DNA of 35,838 nucleotides from Bernardetia sp. (GTDB lineage: Bacteria; Bacteroidota; Bacteroidia; Cytophagales; Bernardetiaceae). Location of the stretch: positions 1-35,838 of the forward strand of contig NZ_JAHDIG010000036.1 of NCBI RefSeq assembly GCF_020630935.1, in the 5' to 3' direction. This document shows positions 1 through 8,345 of the stretch, one piece after another (within the stretch, counting starts at the first letter, position 1; each line of letters opens with the position of its first letter). A model generated the notes under the pieces. That model saw only the letters and a list, made by a program, of their open reading frames with translations, made no database searches and was not told the origin of the DNA. A program made the translations under genes and the position numbers.

Positions 1-377
1 CAAGACTATTTAGAACAAGTCGTCTTTGCATAAATCTTTCATGCGTTTACCCTACTGAAATGAAGTCATTAGGAAGACAACGAAAATGGTCAGTTCAAAA
101 ATATCAGAATGTAAATGAATGGCTAAGAAAGTTTTTGATTGTGCCTATTGAAAGTGAAGATATTTTAGAGATTTACTCCCAAATAGATGCGTATAGCCAA
201 GGAAAATTAGATGGAAATCCATTACCTACTGGACTTTCAGCAAGAAATATGGGTAAAAATGATATTTGGATTGCTGCAACTGCTCATATTTTGGAAGCTA
301 CATTAATCACGATGGATAAAGACTTTGAACATTTAGACAAATTTTATTTTGATGTTATTACTTTGAAAAGAAATTGA
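1..377 (+). CDS. PIN-domain ribonuclease toxin, VapC-like (5' end outside window)
   Basis: The reading frame is open from base 3 to the stop at 375-377, so the ATG at 60 is an internal methionine and the real start lies left of the window. The visible part is the C-terminal two thirds of a PIN domain. It reads LCINLSCVYPTEMKSLG, which corresponds to the 'ISVVTxAEI' strand with its conserved acidic Glu, then a helical stretch, then GKNDIWIAATA and TMDKDF, which carry the two later conserved Asp residues. PIN toxins of VapBC modules cleave RNA at a Mg-dependent acidic cluster and are held off by an antitoxin, usually encoded just upstream; that would be outside this window. The family assignment is firm. 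Toxin-antitoxin membership is inferred from the family. Confidence 0.8.
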   Translation, partial: RLFRTSRLCINLSCVYPTEMKSLGRQRKWSVQKYQNVNEWLRKFLIVPIESEDILEIYSQIDAYSQGKLDGNPLPTGLSARNMGKNDIWIAATAHILEATLITMDKDFEHLDKFYFDVITLKRN

Positions 378-391
378 TTACATATAGGCAT

Positions 392-417
392 CTAAACAGA
401 CTAAAGTCTGTTCTACA
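392..417. repeat. 26-nt palindromic intergenic repeat, copy 1
   Basis: Just after the PIN gene stop there is a perfect 8-bp stem AACAGACT with loop AA and AGTCTGTT, flanked by CT on the left and CTACA on the right. A second copy with the same flanks and loop but two compensated stem base pairs lies at 18642-18667. Confidence 0.6.
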
Positions 418-420
418 ACA

Positions 421-457
421 AAAAACCTTTCAAAATTTAGTTTTTGAAAGGTTTTTT
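421..457. terminator. Bidirectional intrinsic terminator between the PIN gene and rpoC
   Basis: A perfect 15-bp stem pairs AAAAACCTTTCAAAA (421-435) with its complement at 442-456 around a 6-nt loop. It has a T-run on the right and an A-run on the left, so it can stop transcription from both converging genes. Confidence 0.8.
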
Positions 458-487
458 GATGTATATCAAAACAAAGATGTTTCAGAA

Positions 488-3400
488 TTATCCTACTTCT
501 TCAGTAGTTTCTTCTTCTTGTTGTTGTCTTAATTGCTCTAGCTGTGCTTCTGTGCGAGTAGAACGAACATTTTCATCAGCCAAAGTATCTTCAAGTTTGT
601 CATACGTTTTCTCATCATAAACGATAAGGTCTTCGTACTTACGCAAACCAGTACCTGCTGGAATAAGGTGTCCTACAATTACATTTTCCTTCAAACCATT
701 GAGGTCGTCAGACTTACCACGGATAGAGGCTTCGCTGAGTACCTTAGTAGTTTCTTGGAAAGAAGCTGCCGACATAAAGCTCTTCGTACCGAGAGAGGCT
801 TGTGTAATACCACGCAATGTAGGCTTAGAAACGGCTGGCTGTGCATCTCTGACTTTAGCCACTTTCATATCCTTACGACGCAGACTAGAGTTTTCATCTC
901 TAAGTTCACGAGCTGTGATAATCATACCTACTTTGAGTTTAGTAGATTCTCCTACATCTGTAACGATTTTCTTATCCATAAAGGAATCATTCTCTGCACG
1001 AACTTCAAATTTATCTACAATCTGATTCGGCAATAATGAAGTATCTCCTGGATCGATAATCTCTACTTTTTGCATCATCTGACGAACGATTACCTCAATG
1101 TGCTTATCATTGATTTTTACACCTTGAAGACGATAAACGTCTTGGATTTCATTTGTCAAATATTCTTGAACGGCTGTCGGTCCTTTGATTGCCAAAATAT
1201 CGGCTGGCGTGATAGCACCATCTGAGAGTGGCATACCTGCTTTCACAAAGTCGTTTGCCTGTACAAGAATGTGCTTAGAAAGCTGTACCATATATTTCTT
1301 AACAATACCATCTTTCTTAGACTCTACAAAAATTTCTCTGTTACCACGCTTGATTCCACCATAACTTACAATACCATCAATTTCTGATACTACGGCTGGG
1401 TTAGAAGGGTTACGAGCTTCAAAAAGTTCGGTTACACGTGGAAGACCACCCGTAATATCTCTACTCTTCGAAACTGAACGAGGAATTTTTGCTAAAATCT
1501 GACCTGCTCTTACACTTTGTCCTTCTTCAACAGTAAGATAAGCACCAGCAGGGACACTACTTTCTGCTCCTTCACCTGCTGCATTTACAACAGTAAGAGT
1601 AGGGTTTCTTGTCTTGTCTCTACTCTCAATGATTACTTTCTGACGGTGTCCTGTTTGCTCATCAGATTCTTCTTTATAGGTAATGCCTTCATCAATACCT
1701 TCAAACTGTACCGTTCCATCAAATTGTGAAAGGATTACAGCGTTGAATGGGTCAAAGTTATAAAGAGCATCATTTTTCTGAACTATCTGACCATCTTTAA
1801 CAGTCAAGAATGAACCATAAGGAACATTGTGAGAAGCTAAGACTTTATTTTCATTGTCCTTATCTACAATTCTCATCTCACCAATACGAGACATGACTAC
1901 ATTTCCTTTCTTGCCCTCTTCATCTAACGTACTGATAGTTCTTACTTCTTCTAAGATAACTTTACCTTCTTTCTTCGCCTTGATAGTAGATTCTACGGCA
2001 ATGTTAGAAGCCGTACCACCGACGTGGAACGTACGAAGAGTAAGCTGTGTACCTGGCTCACCAATAGACTGTGCTGCAATAACGCCAACAGATTCACCTT
2101 GTTGTACCAGTTTGCCTGATGCAAGGTTGCGTCCATAACATTTTGCACAAACCCCAACACGAGTTTCACAAGTAAGAACAGAACGTATTTCTACGGCTTC
2201 TACTCCTGCTTCCTCTATACGTTTAGCGTCAATTTCGTCTATCAAATGTCCAGATTCTACAATGATTTGATCTTCATTTTCTGGATGGAATACATCGTGA
2301 AGAGAAACTCTACCTAAAATACGGTCAGAAATTGGTTCAATAATTTCCTCTTGTTCTTTAAGTGCTGTTACTGTCAGACCACGAAGTGTTCCACAGTCCG
2401 TTTCATTTACAATAATATCTTGGGCAACATCTACCAAACGACGAGTAAGGTAACCAGCATCAGCCGTTTTAAGAGCTGTATCTGCAAGACCTTTACGAGC
2501 ACCGTGTGTAGAGATAAAGTATTCCAAAACGTCTAGTCCTTCTTTAAAGTTAGAAAGAATAGGGTTTTCAATGATTTCACCTACCGAACCTTGTAAGTTC
2601 TTTTGAGGTTTTGCCATCAGACCACGCATACCACCTAACTGACGAATCTGCTCACGAGAACCACGTGCACCAGAGTGCATCATCATATAGATGGAATTGA
2701 ATCCTTGCTCGTCATTTTCAAGCTGATCCATGAGTTCGTCTGTAATACGACGGTTTACTTTTGTCCAAATATCAATTACTTGGTTGTAACGCTCGTTGTC
2801 TGTAATCAGCCCCATAAAGTAGTTTTGCGTAATCGCTGCTACTTCTTCTTTCGCTTCTTCTACAAGACGTTGCTTGTTGTCTGGAACTGGGATATTGTTG
2901 ATACCAATAGAAAGACCACCACGGTAGGCTTGGTCGAAACCTAAGAATTTAATCTCATCTAAAAATTCTGCTGTGCGAGCCATTCCGACTTGCTTCACAA
3001 TTTTAGAGATTACCTTTTGAAGTGTCTTTTTACTCAAAAGTTCGTCGATATAACCAGATTCCTTAGGAACACACTTATTAAATAAAACACGTCCAGCAAC
3101 AGTTTCAATCATCTTGTACTCTAACTCGCCAGTATCTTCATTCAATACGTGTGTACGAAGATGTATGTAGGCGTGCTTAGAAATAGATTTATGATTGAGA
3201 GCCATGACAACTTCCTCTTCTGAGTAGAATTTCATGCCTTCTCCTTCAATTTTCAATTCTGGTGTACTTCTTCTTCCTTTTGTTAAGTAATAAAGACCCA
3301 AAACCATATCTTGTGAAGGTACAGTAATAGGATTACCACTTGCAGGAGAAAGAATATTATGAGAGGCAAGCATTAAAAGTGAGGCTTCCAAAACAGCTTC

Positions 3401-4873
3401 TTGTCCGAGAGGAACGTGAACAGCCATCTGGTCACCGTCAAAGTCGGCGTTGAATGCCGTACAAACTAATGGGTGTAATTGAATTGCTTTACCCTCAATA
3501 AGTTTTGGTTGGAAAGCTTGAATACCCAAACGGTGCAAGGTAGGTGCACGGTTAAGGAGAACAGGGTGTCCTTTCAATACATTTTCCAAAATATCCCAAA
3601 TTACTGGGTCTTTTCTATCAACAATTTTCTTAGCTGATTTTACTGTCTTTACGATACCACGCTCAATGAGTTTGCGAATAACAAACGGCTTGAATAGCTC
3701 GGCAGCCATATTTTTAGGAAGACCACACTCATGAAGTTTGAGTTCTGGCCCTACTACGATTACCGAACGTCCCGAATAATCTACACGCTTACCCAAAAGG
3801 TTTTGACGGAAACGTCCTTGTTTACCTTTGAGCATATCTGAAAGTGATTTCAAAGCACGGTTTCCATCACCACGAACAGCATTTACTTTACGAGAGTTAT
3901 CGAAAAGAGAATCAACAGCTTCTTGAAGCATACGTTTTTCATTACGTAAAATTACTTCAGGAGCTTTTATGTCTATCAATCGCTTCAAACGATTGTTACG
4001 AATAATAACACGACGATACAAGTCATTCAAATCAGAAGTTGCAAAACGTCCTCCATCTAATGGAACTAACGGACGCAATTCTGGTGGAATAACAGGTACC
4101 ATTTTAATAACCATCCAAGATGGGTCATTAGGAACATTTCTAGATTTGGCATCACGGAATGCTTCCACTACACGCAAACGTTTCAAGGCTTCTGCCTTAC
4201 GCTGTTGTGAAGTTTCATTCATTGCAGCAGCACGCAAATCATAAGAAAGTTCGTCTAAGTTTAATCTTTGTGGGTCAAGAAGCATTACAATAGCTTCTGC
4301 TCCCATTTTGGCAATGAATTTTTCTGGGTCGCTATCATCTTTCTGCTGATTCTCACGAGGGAGTTTGTCCATAATGTCCAAATACTCGTCTTCAGTCAGA
4401 AAGTCTAGGCGTTGTAACCCTTCTGCTTCCATTACCCCTGGCTGTACTACAGCATAACGCTCATAGTATATAATTTGGTCTAGTTTTTTTGTCGGTAGTC
4501 CGAGCAAATAACCTATTTTGTTAGGCAATGAACGGAAATACCATATATGCGCTACAGGAACAACAAGTTGAATGTGTCCCATACGCTCACGACGGACTTT
4601 CTTTTCCGTTACTTCTACGCCACAACGGTCGCAGATAATTCCTTTGTAGCGAATACGCTTATACTTACCACAATGACACTCCCAGTCTTTAACAGGTCCG
4701 AAGATACGCTCACAGAAAAGACCTCCCATTTCGGGTTTGTAGGTACGATAGTTTATCGTTTCTGGTTGAGTAACTTCTCCGAACGAGCTATTTAAAATAG
4801 ACTCTGGAGATGCCAAGCTGATGGTGATTCGCTTGAAATCGTTTTTTAACTTTTTGTTCTTTTGGAACGACAT
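488..4873 (-). CDS. rpoC: DNA-directed RNA polymerase subunit beta'
   Basis: This is the beta' subunit, which supplies the catalytic Mg site and clamp of RNA polymerase. The 1461 residues are full length for Bacteroidota. The N-terminal zinc site is visible as Cys66, Cys68, Cys81 and Cys84. The absolutely conserved NADFDGDQM carries the three metal-binding Asp residues at 477, 479 and 481. A second cysteine cluster ([11 protein letters not shown], plus an upstream Cys in ETDCGTLRG) is followed by the trigger-loop/bridge region [18 protein letters not shown]. The start gives the expected N-terminus with the ITISLASPE motif. The oddity is context: rpoB, normally directly upstream in one operon, is absent, and a divergent TIR gene sits there instead. 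The gene has its own promoter candidate. It converges on the PIN gene across a strong terminator. Confidence 0.99.
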   Translation of the reverse strand: MSFQKNKKLKNDFKRITISLASPESILNSSFGEVTQPETINYRTYKPEMGGLFCERIFGPVKDWECHCGKYKRIRYKGIICDRCGVEVTEKKVRRERMGHIQLVVPVAHIWYFRSLPNKIGYLLGLPTKKLDQIIYYERYAVVQPGVMEAEGLQRLDFLTEDEYLDIMDKLPRENQQKDDSDPEKFIAKMGAEAIVMLLDPQRLNLDELSYDLRAAAMNETSQQRKAEALKRLRVVEAFRDAKSRNVPNDPSWMVIKMVPVIPPELRPLVPLDGGRFATSDLNDLYRRVIIRNNRLKRLIDIKAPEVILRNEKRMLQEAVDSLFDNSRKVNAVRGDGNRALKSLSDMLKGKQGRFRQNLLGKRVDYSGRSVIVVGPELKLHECGLPKNMAAELFKPFVIRKLIERGIVKTVKSAKKIVDRKDPVIWDILENVLKGHPVLLNRAPTLHRLGIQAFQPKLIEGKAIQLHPLVCTAFNADFDGDQMAVHVPLGQEAVLEASLLMLASHNILSPASGNPITVPSQDMVLGLYYLTKGRRSTPELKIEGEGMKFYSEEEVVMALNHKSISKHAYIHLRTHVLNEDTGELEYKMIETVAGRVLFNKCVPKESGYIDELLSKKTLQKVISKIVKQVGMARTAEFLDEIKFLGFDQAYRGGLSIGINNIPVPDNKQRLVEEAKEEVAAITQNYFMGLITDNERYNQVIDIWTKVNRRITDELMDQLENDEQGFNSIYMMMHSGARGSREQIRQLGGMRGLMAKPQKNLQGSVGEIIENPILSNFKEGLDVLEYFISTHGARKGLADTALKTADAGYLTRRLVDVAQDIIVNETDCGTLRGLTVTALKEQEEIIEPISDRILGRVSLHDVFHPENEDQIIVESGHLIDEIDAKRIEEAGVEAVEIRSVLTCETRVGVCAKCYGRNLASGKLVQQGESVGVIAAQSIGEPGTQLTLRTFHVGGTASNIAVESTIKAKKEGKVILEEVRTISTLDEEGKKGNVVMSRIGEMRIVDKDNENKVLASHNVPYGSFLTVKDGQIVQKNDALYNFDPFNAVILSQFDGTVQFEGIDEGITYKEESDEQTGHRQKVIIESRDKTRNPTLTVVNAAGEGAESSVPAGAYLTVEEGQSVRAGQILAKIPRSVSKSRDITGGLPRVTELFEARNPSNPAVVSEIDGIVSYGGIKRGNREIFVESKKDGIVKKYMVQLSKHILVQANDFVKAGMPLSDGAITPADILAIKGPTAVQEYLTNEIQDVYRLQGVKINDKHIEVIVRQMMQKVEIIDPGDTSLLPNQIVDKFEVRAENDSFMDKKIVTDVGESTKLKVGMIITARELRDENSSLRRKDMKVAKVRDAQPAVSKPTLRGITQASLGTKSFMSAASFQETTKVLSEASIRGKSDDLNGLKENVIVGHLIPAGTGLRKYEDLIVYDEKTYDKLEDTLADENVRSTRTEAQLEQLRQQQEEETTEEVG

Positions 4874-4908
4874 GGGCGATGCAGGTTTGGATTTGGAGTA
4901 ACAATCTA

Positions 4909-4916
4909 CAAAGGTA
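4909..4916 (-). promoter_or_regulatory. Candidate Bacteroidota -7 promoter element for rpoC
   Basis: On the minus strand the sequence reads TACCTTTG, a full match to the Bacteroidota -7 consensus TAnnTTTG, about 35 nt before the rpoC start codon. No clear -33 TTG is present, although the upstream stretch is very T-rich. It would allow rpoC to be transcribed without rpoB. Confidence 0.5.
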
Positions 4917-5410
4917 TGAAATTATTTTTAAAAATCCTTTTTTTATTAGAAAAATTTTTGTAGGAGATAATTTTACTAGCAAAACAAGGAAATAGCAAAG
5001 AATAGGTTTACCATTTTTAATATTGAATTTATGTAACTTTCAATATTCAATGTGTTTATGGACACTAAGCTGTATAATTTATTACTTAACTGGGCTTACG
5101 CAACATGATGCTCTGTGTGCCACAGAGTAGGGTTTGTAAAATCTGAAACTGTGTCCTGTACTAATCTGCATAACTCTAGTTAATTAATTGTAACCTAGAC
5201 TGTAAAAAATGAAAATAGTTCTAGTAACTCTCTTATTTTTATTACTATTTTCCCAAAAAGTTGTTTAAGAACGAAAAACTCAACAAGTTAGAGGGTAGGA
5301 GAATATAGAAATTATAAAAGGATTTGATGATATAATTCTTTTTAAAAGAAATTGCTTATTTTTAGCTACATTCTAATTCATTCAAAAAATAAGCTAAGGT
5401 TAGTTTTCTT
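4917..5410. other. Gene-free spacer between rpoC and the TIR gene
   Basis: This is an AT-rich spacer between divergent genes. I see no open reading frame of substance and no 3' end of rpoB. Its one clear structured element is the palindrome at 5110-5128, preceded by GGGCTTACGCAACATGATG, which could be debris of a mobile or repeat element. The stretch just before 5411 presumably holds the TIR gene promoter, but I could not pick a convincing one. Confidence 0.5.
5110..5128. repeat. Short palindrome in the rpoC-TIR spacer
   Basis: A perfect 7-bp stem CTCTGTG pairs with CACAGAG around a 3-nt loop TGC, with a possible extra G-T pair outside. No T-run follows, so it does not look like a terminator. 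It has the same short-stem, tiny-loop shape as other intergenic palindromes in the window. Confidence 0.5.
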
Positions 5411-8203
5411 ATGACAAAAGATGCCTTTATTTCGTATGGGAGAAAAGAAAGTCTAGGCTTTGTGGGTCGGATTTATCAATCTTTAAAACTAAAAGGTTAT
5501 GAAATTTGGTTCGATAAAGTCAATATTCCAGATGGCGACGATTATTCCAAACGTATTTCTCATGGCATTGAGTCGGCTCATAATTTTATACTTATTCTTG
5601 CTCCTCGTTGTCTTACTTCTGCTTACTGCCTTATAGAATTGGAATATGCCAGAAAACTAGGAAAGCGAGTAATTCCTGTCGACCAAAATGTTATTTTTGA
5701 TACAAAAGATGCTCCTTTGTCTTACGAAGAGCGAAGTGTTTTGGTGCAGTTTTACGAGGCTAATGGAATGGAAGTCTTGCCTATTTTTAGTAAAAAAGAC
5801 GTCTTGAACCGTTCGCATCAACTTCTAGGAAAAACAGACTGGGTACATGCTCGTCAAAACCTTTCGGAAGATGACATCAACCAACTCTACAACTGGCAAC
5901 TTAGCTATGAAAATACGTGGAGCAAGCACGATGATGTAGAATTTATCAAACAGAATACTATTCCTATTTTTGGAAAAGATATAGATAGTTTTGAAGACGG
6001 ATTTGAAAGAATTATAAAAGTAATAGAGAACCAAAAGGAGTATGTTCATTTACATACTGAACTATTGCAAAAAGCTCTTTTTTGGCAAAATAATCGACGA
6101 CAAACCAATCTTTTGTTGGTAGGAAAAGAAAGACAAGAAGCTCAAAATTGGCTTACTCAAGTTTTTGTTGCGCCTAATCAGCCTCCTTGTGTGCCTTCAG
6201 TATTGCATAGTGAGTTTATAACTGAGTCTAAGAAAAACGCTGATAACTTGATGTCAGAAGTTTTCTTGTGTTTTGCAAAACAAGAACAAAAAGAAACTGA
6301 AAAAATTCGGAAAGGCTTGATAAAAGCTGGAGTTACAGTTGTGCTTCCCAGTAACTCCATACAAAGAGAGATAGAAAAAGGATTTGATACTTCTGATTAT
6401 GTGAATGATATAAAAGAACAAATTGCACACGCCGATAATTTTGTCTTTGTGCTTTCGCCTTCTTCCGTTCAAAATTCAGATTGCCTTAGAGAACTTCGCT
6501 TTGCTCTCACATTTCATAAGCGAATTATTGTTGTTTTGGCAAAAAAAGTGCAGACAAACACTCTTCCAGAAGCCTTACGTGCGCTGTCCTCTTCCTACAT
6601 TGACCTAACTGATAATAGATTAGAAGATAATTTTACAGAAAACCTAGATTTTGAAAAAGATTTGAATGAGCTTCTCTGTATTCTTGAAGACGATTATGAT
6701 TATTACAGAAATCATAAACGCTATCTTGCACAAGCTCTAAAATGGGAAGAACAACATCAAAATGATGCAATTTTACTTCGTGGACACAATTTAGATAAGG
6801 CACAAACGTGGCTTCATCAAGGAAAAACGCAAGGAAACAATACTACTAATTCTAAACTTAATACTCCAACAAAGCTACACGAGAAATTCATTGAGGAGAG
6901 TATTGCCAAAATAGGAACGCTTAGTAACGAAGTTTTTATTTCGTACTCTCGTACTGATGGCGACTTTGCCCGTTGGCTCAATGAAGAACTTCAACTCAAT
7001 GGCAGAACAACGTGGTTTGACCAAGAATGTATTCCTGCAGGTTCAGACTTCGGAGAAGAAATTAGAAATGGCATCGAAACGTCAGATAATTTTTTATTTA
7101 TTATTTCTCCAGCTTCGATTTCCTCACCCTATTGTAAAGATGAAGTTTTACACGCTTTGGAAATGGGAAAACGAATTATCTTGGTTCGTTTGCAAGCCGT
7201 TGAAGAAATGCCAAATTATTTCCCTAGTCATATTCAATGGATAGATTTTTCTAAAAATAATTTACAAAGCGATAATGGACAGCAATTTAGAGAGCTTCTA
7301 AGAGCCTTAAATATTGATAGAGAGCACACCAAAAAGCATTCAAGATATCAACAGAAAGCCTTAGAGTGGAACAAATATGAAAAAAACTACGCTTTTCTGT
7401 TACGAGGAAACGAACTTGCTATTGCTGAAAACTGGCTAGAAGAGTGTAAAAAGCATAATAAAATTCCTACACCTACCTCTATTCAAAAAGAGTTTATTTC
7501 AGAGAGTATAAAATCTGTAAACGCCCAAAAAAGAAAACAAGAAAAAACTATCCTAAGATTACGTGTCTTTTTGGCTTTAGCTGTAATAGCTCTTTTGGCT
7601 GCCTGTGGATTAGGGTTGTGGGTACATTCACTAAATTTAAAAAATAAAGCACAACTCAAAGCCTTAGCCACAGCCCAAGACTCCTTGATTAGGACAAATG
7701 AAAAGGAAAAACTGCTCAAGTTTCAAAACTACTTTCAAGCAGCTAATTATCAAAAAAATTCTACCAATTACGAAGAGGCTCTAAAAAACTATAGAATAGC
7801 CTTAGACTTTGCTGATTCTGCTCAAACTGCTACTGTCGGAAAAGAAATTAAGAATATAGAAACTATGATTCCGAAGAAAGAAATGTTTTTCGAATTGATA
7901 GAAAAAGGAGAAATAGCCTTCAAACAAAAGAAATTTTTAGATGCCTATACCTACTACCAAAAAGCTGATTCGATTGGCTATAATCCTACATTCATCAAGA
8001 CACATTTGGAAGTTTTGGATGAATATGTAAAATTAGAAATCAATAAAATGAAAAATCAAACCGTTTATCTTTTAGAAAGAAACAAAGAAAAACAGGCGTA
8101 TGAAAATGTCGTAAAAGCCCTTCTGCTTGCTCCCAATGATACTTCTCTCTTAGCTCTTGAAAAACGAGTAATGCGACAAATGCTAGGAAAAGAGAACAAC
8201 TAA
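5411..8203 (+). CDS. Triple-TIR protein with membrane helix and TPR-like C-terminus
   Basis: The 930-residue protein is built from three repeats of a TIR domain plus a helical linker. TIR1 covers about residues 4-130 (AFISYGRKE, WFDKVNIPDGDDY, CLIELEYA with Glu76). TIR2 covers about 282-400 (EVFLCFAKQ, CLRELRFA with Glu361). TIR3 covers about 507-612 (EVFISYSRTD, WFDQECIPAGSDF, CKDEVLHA with Glu578). Each is followed by a linker of the type ALxWxxxxxNxxLLRGxxLxxAxxWL...FIxES (about 208-272, 433-500, 640-705). A single membrane helix lies at about 718-738, then TPR-like helices at 770-915. The Glu after the conserved Cys corresponds to the NADase glutamate of TIR enzymes and is kept in all three. 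TIR2 has lost the canonical first strand and BB loop. Bacterial TIR proteins act in NAD-based immunity or in scaffolding; which applies here is unknown. The gene stands alone, divergent from rpoC. Confidence 0.88.
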   Translation: MTKDAFISYGRKESLGFVGRIYQSLKLKGYEIWFDKVNIPDGDDYSKRISHGIESAHNFILILAPRCLTSAYCLIELEYARKLGKRVIPVDQNVIFDTKDAPLSYEERSVLVQFYEANGMEVLPIFSKKDVLNRSHQLLGKTDWVHARQNLSEDDINQLYNWQLSYENTWSKHDDVEFIKQNTIPIFGKDIDSFEDGFERIIKVIENQKEYVHLHTELLQKALFWQNNRRQTNLLLVGKERQEAQNWLTQVFVAPNQPPCVPSVLHSEFITESKKNADNLMSEVFLCFAKQEQKETEKIRKGLIKAGVTVVLPSNSIQREIEKGFDTSDYVNDIKEQIAHADNFVFVLSPSSVQNSDCLRELRFALTFHKRIIVVLAKKVQTNTLPEALRALSSSYIDLTDNRLEDNFTENLDFEKDLNELLCILEDDYDYYRNHKRYLAQALKWEEQHQNDAILLRGHNLDKAQTWLHQGKTQGNNTTNSKLNTPTKLHEKFIEESIAKIGTLSNEVFISYSRTDGDFARWLNEELQLNGRTTWFDQECIPAGSDFGEEIRNGIETSDNFLFIISPASISSPYCKDEVLHALEMGKRIILVRLQAVEEMPNYFPSHIQWIDFSKNNLQSDNGQQFRELLRALNIDREHTKKHSRYQQKALEWNKYEKNYAFLLRGNELAIAENWLEECKKHNKIPTPTSIQKEFISESIKSVNAQKRKQEKTILRLRVFLALAVIALLAACGLGLWVHSLNLKNKAQLKALATAQDSLIRTNEKEKLLKFQNYFQAANYQKNSTNYEEALKNYRIALDFADSAQTATVGKEIKNIETMIPKKEMFFELIEKGEIAFKQKKFLDAYTYYQKADSIGYNPTFIKTHLEVLDEYVKLEINKMKNQTVYLLERNKEKQAYENVVKALLLAPNDTSLLALEKRVMRQMLGKENN

Positions 8204-8207
8204 TGAA

Positions 8208-8236
8208 AACAAAATGCAACCAAGTTTCATTTTGTT
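8208..8236 (+). terminator. Weak terminator-like hairpin after the TIR gene
   Basis: A 9-bp stem AACAAAATG (8208-8216) pairs with CATTTTGTT (8228-8236), four bases after the TIR stop codon. No strong T-run follows, so termination is only likely. Confidence 0.35.
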
Positions 8237-8345
8237 GGGTCTTCAATATGAAGGTGTAATAAAGATAAAACTTTTTACTTAAATTTTGTATTTTTACTAC
8301 ATCATTTATTCTATCTAATGTATTTTCTTTTCAACATCTCTAGCT

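Noticed and set aside
60-377. Treating the PIN protein as a complete 105-residue gene starting at 60
   Set aside because: The frame is open to base 3 and encodes the conserved PIN strand before that methionine, so the gene is cut by the window edge.
668-4795. Several plus-strand open frames of 60-120 codons inside rpoC
   Set aside because: All lie antisense to strongly conserved rpoC sequence, with no family resemblance and low-complexity composition.
4788-4982. Short minus-strand open frame overlapping the rpoC start, once considered as a remnant of rpoB
   Set aside because: Its sequence has no RpoB C-terminal features and it lies in another frame across the rpoC start and spacer, so it is a chance frame.
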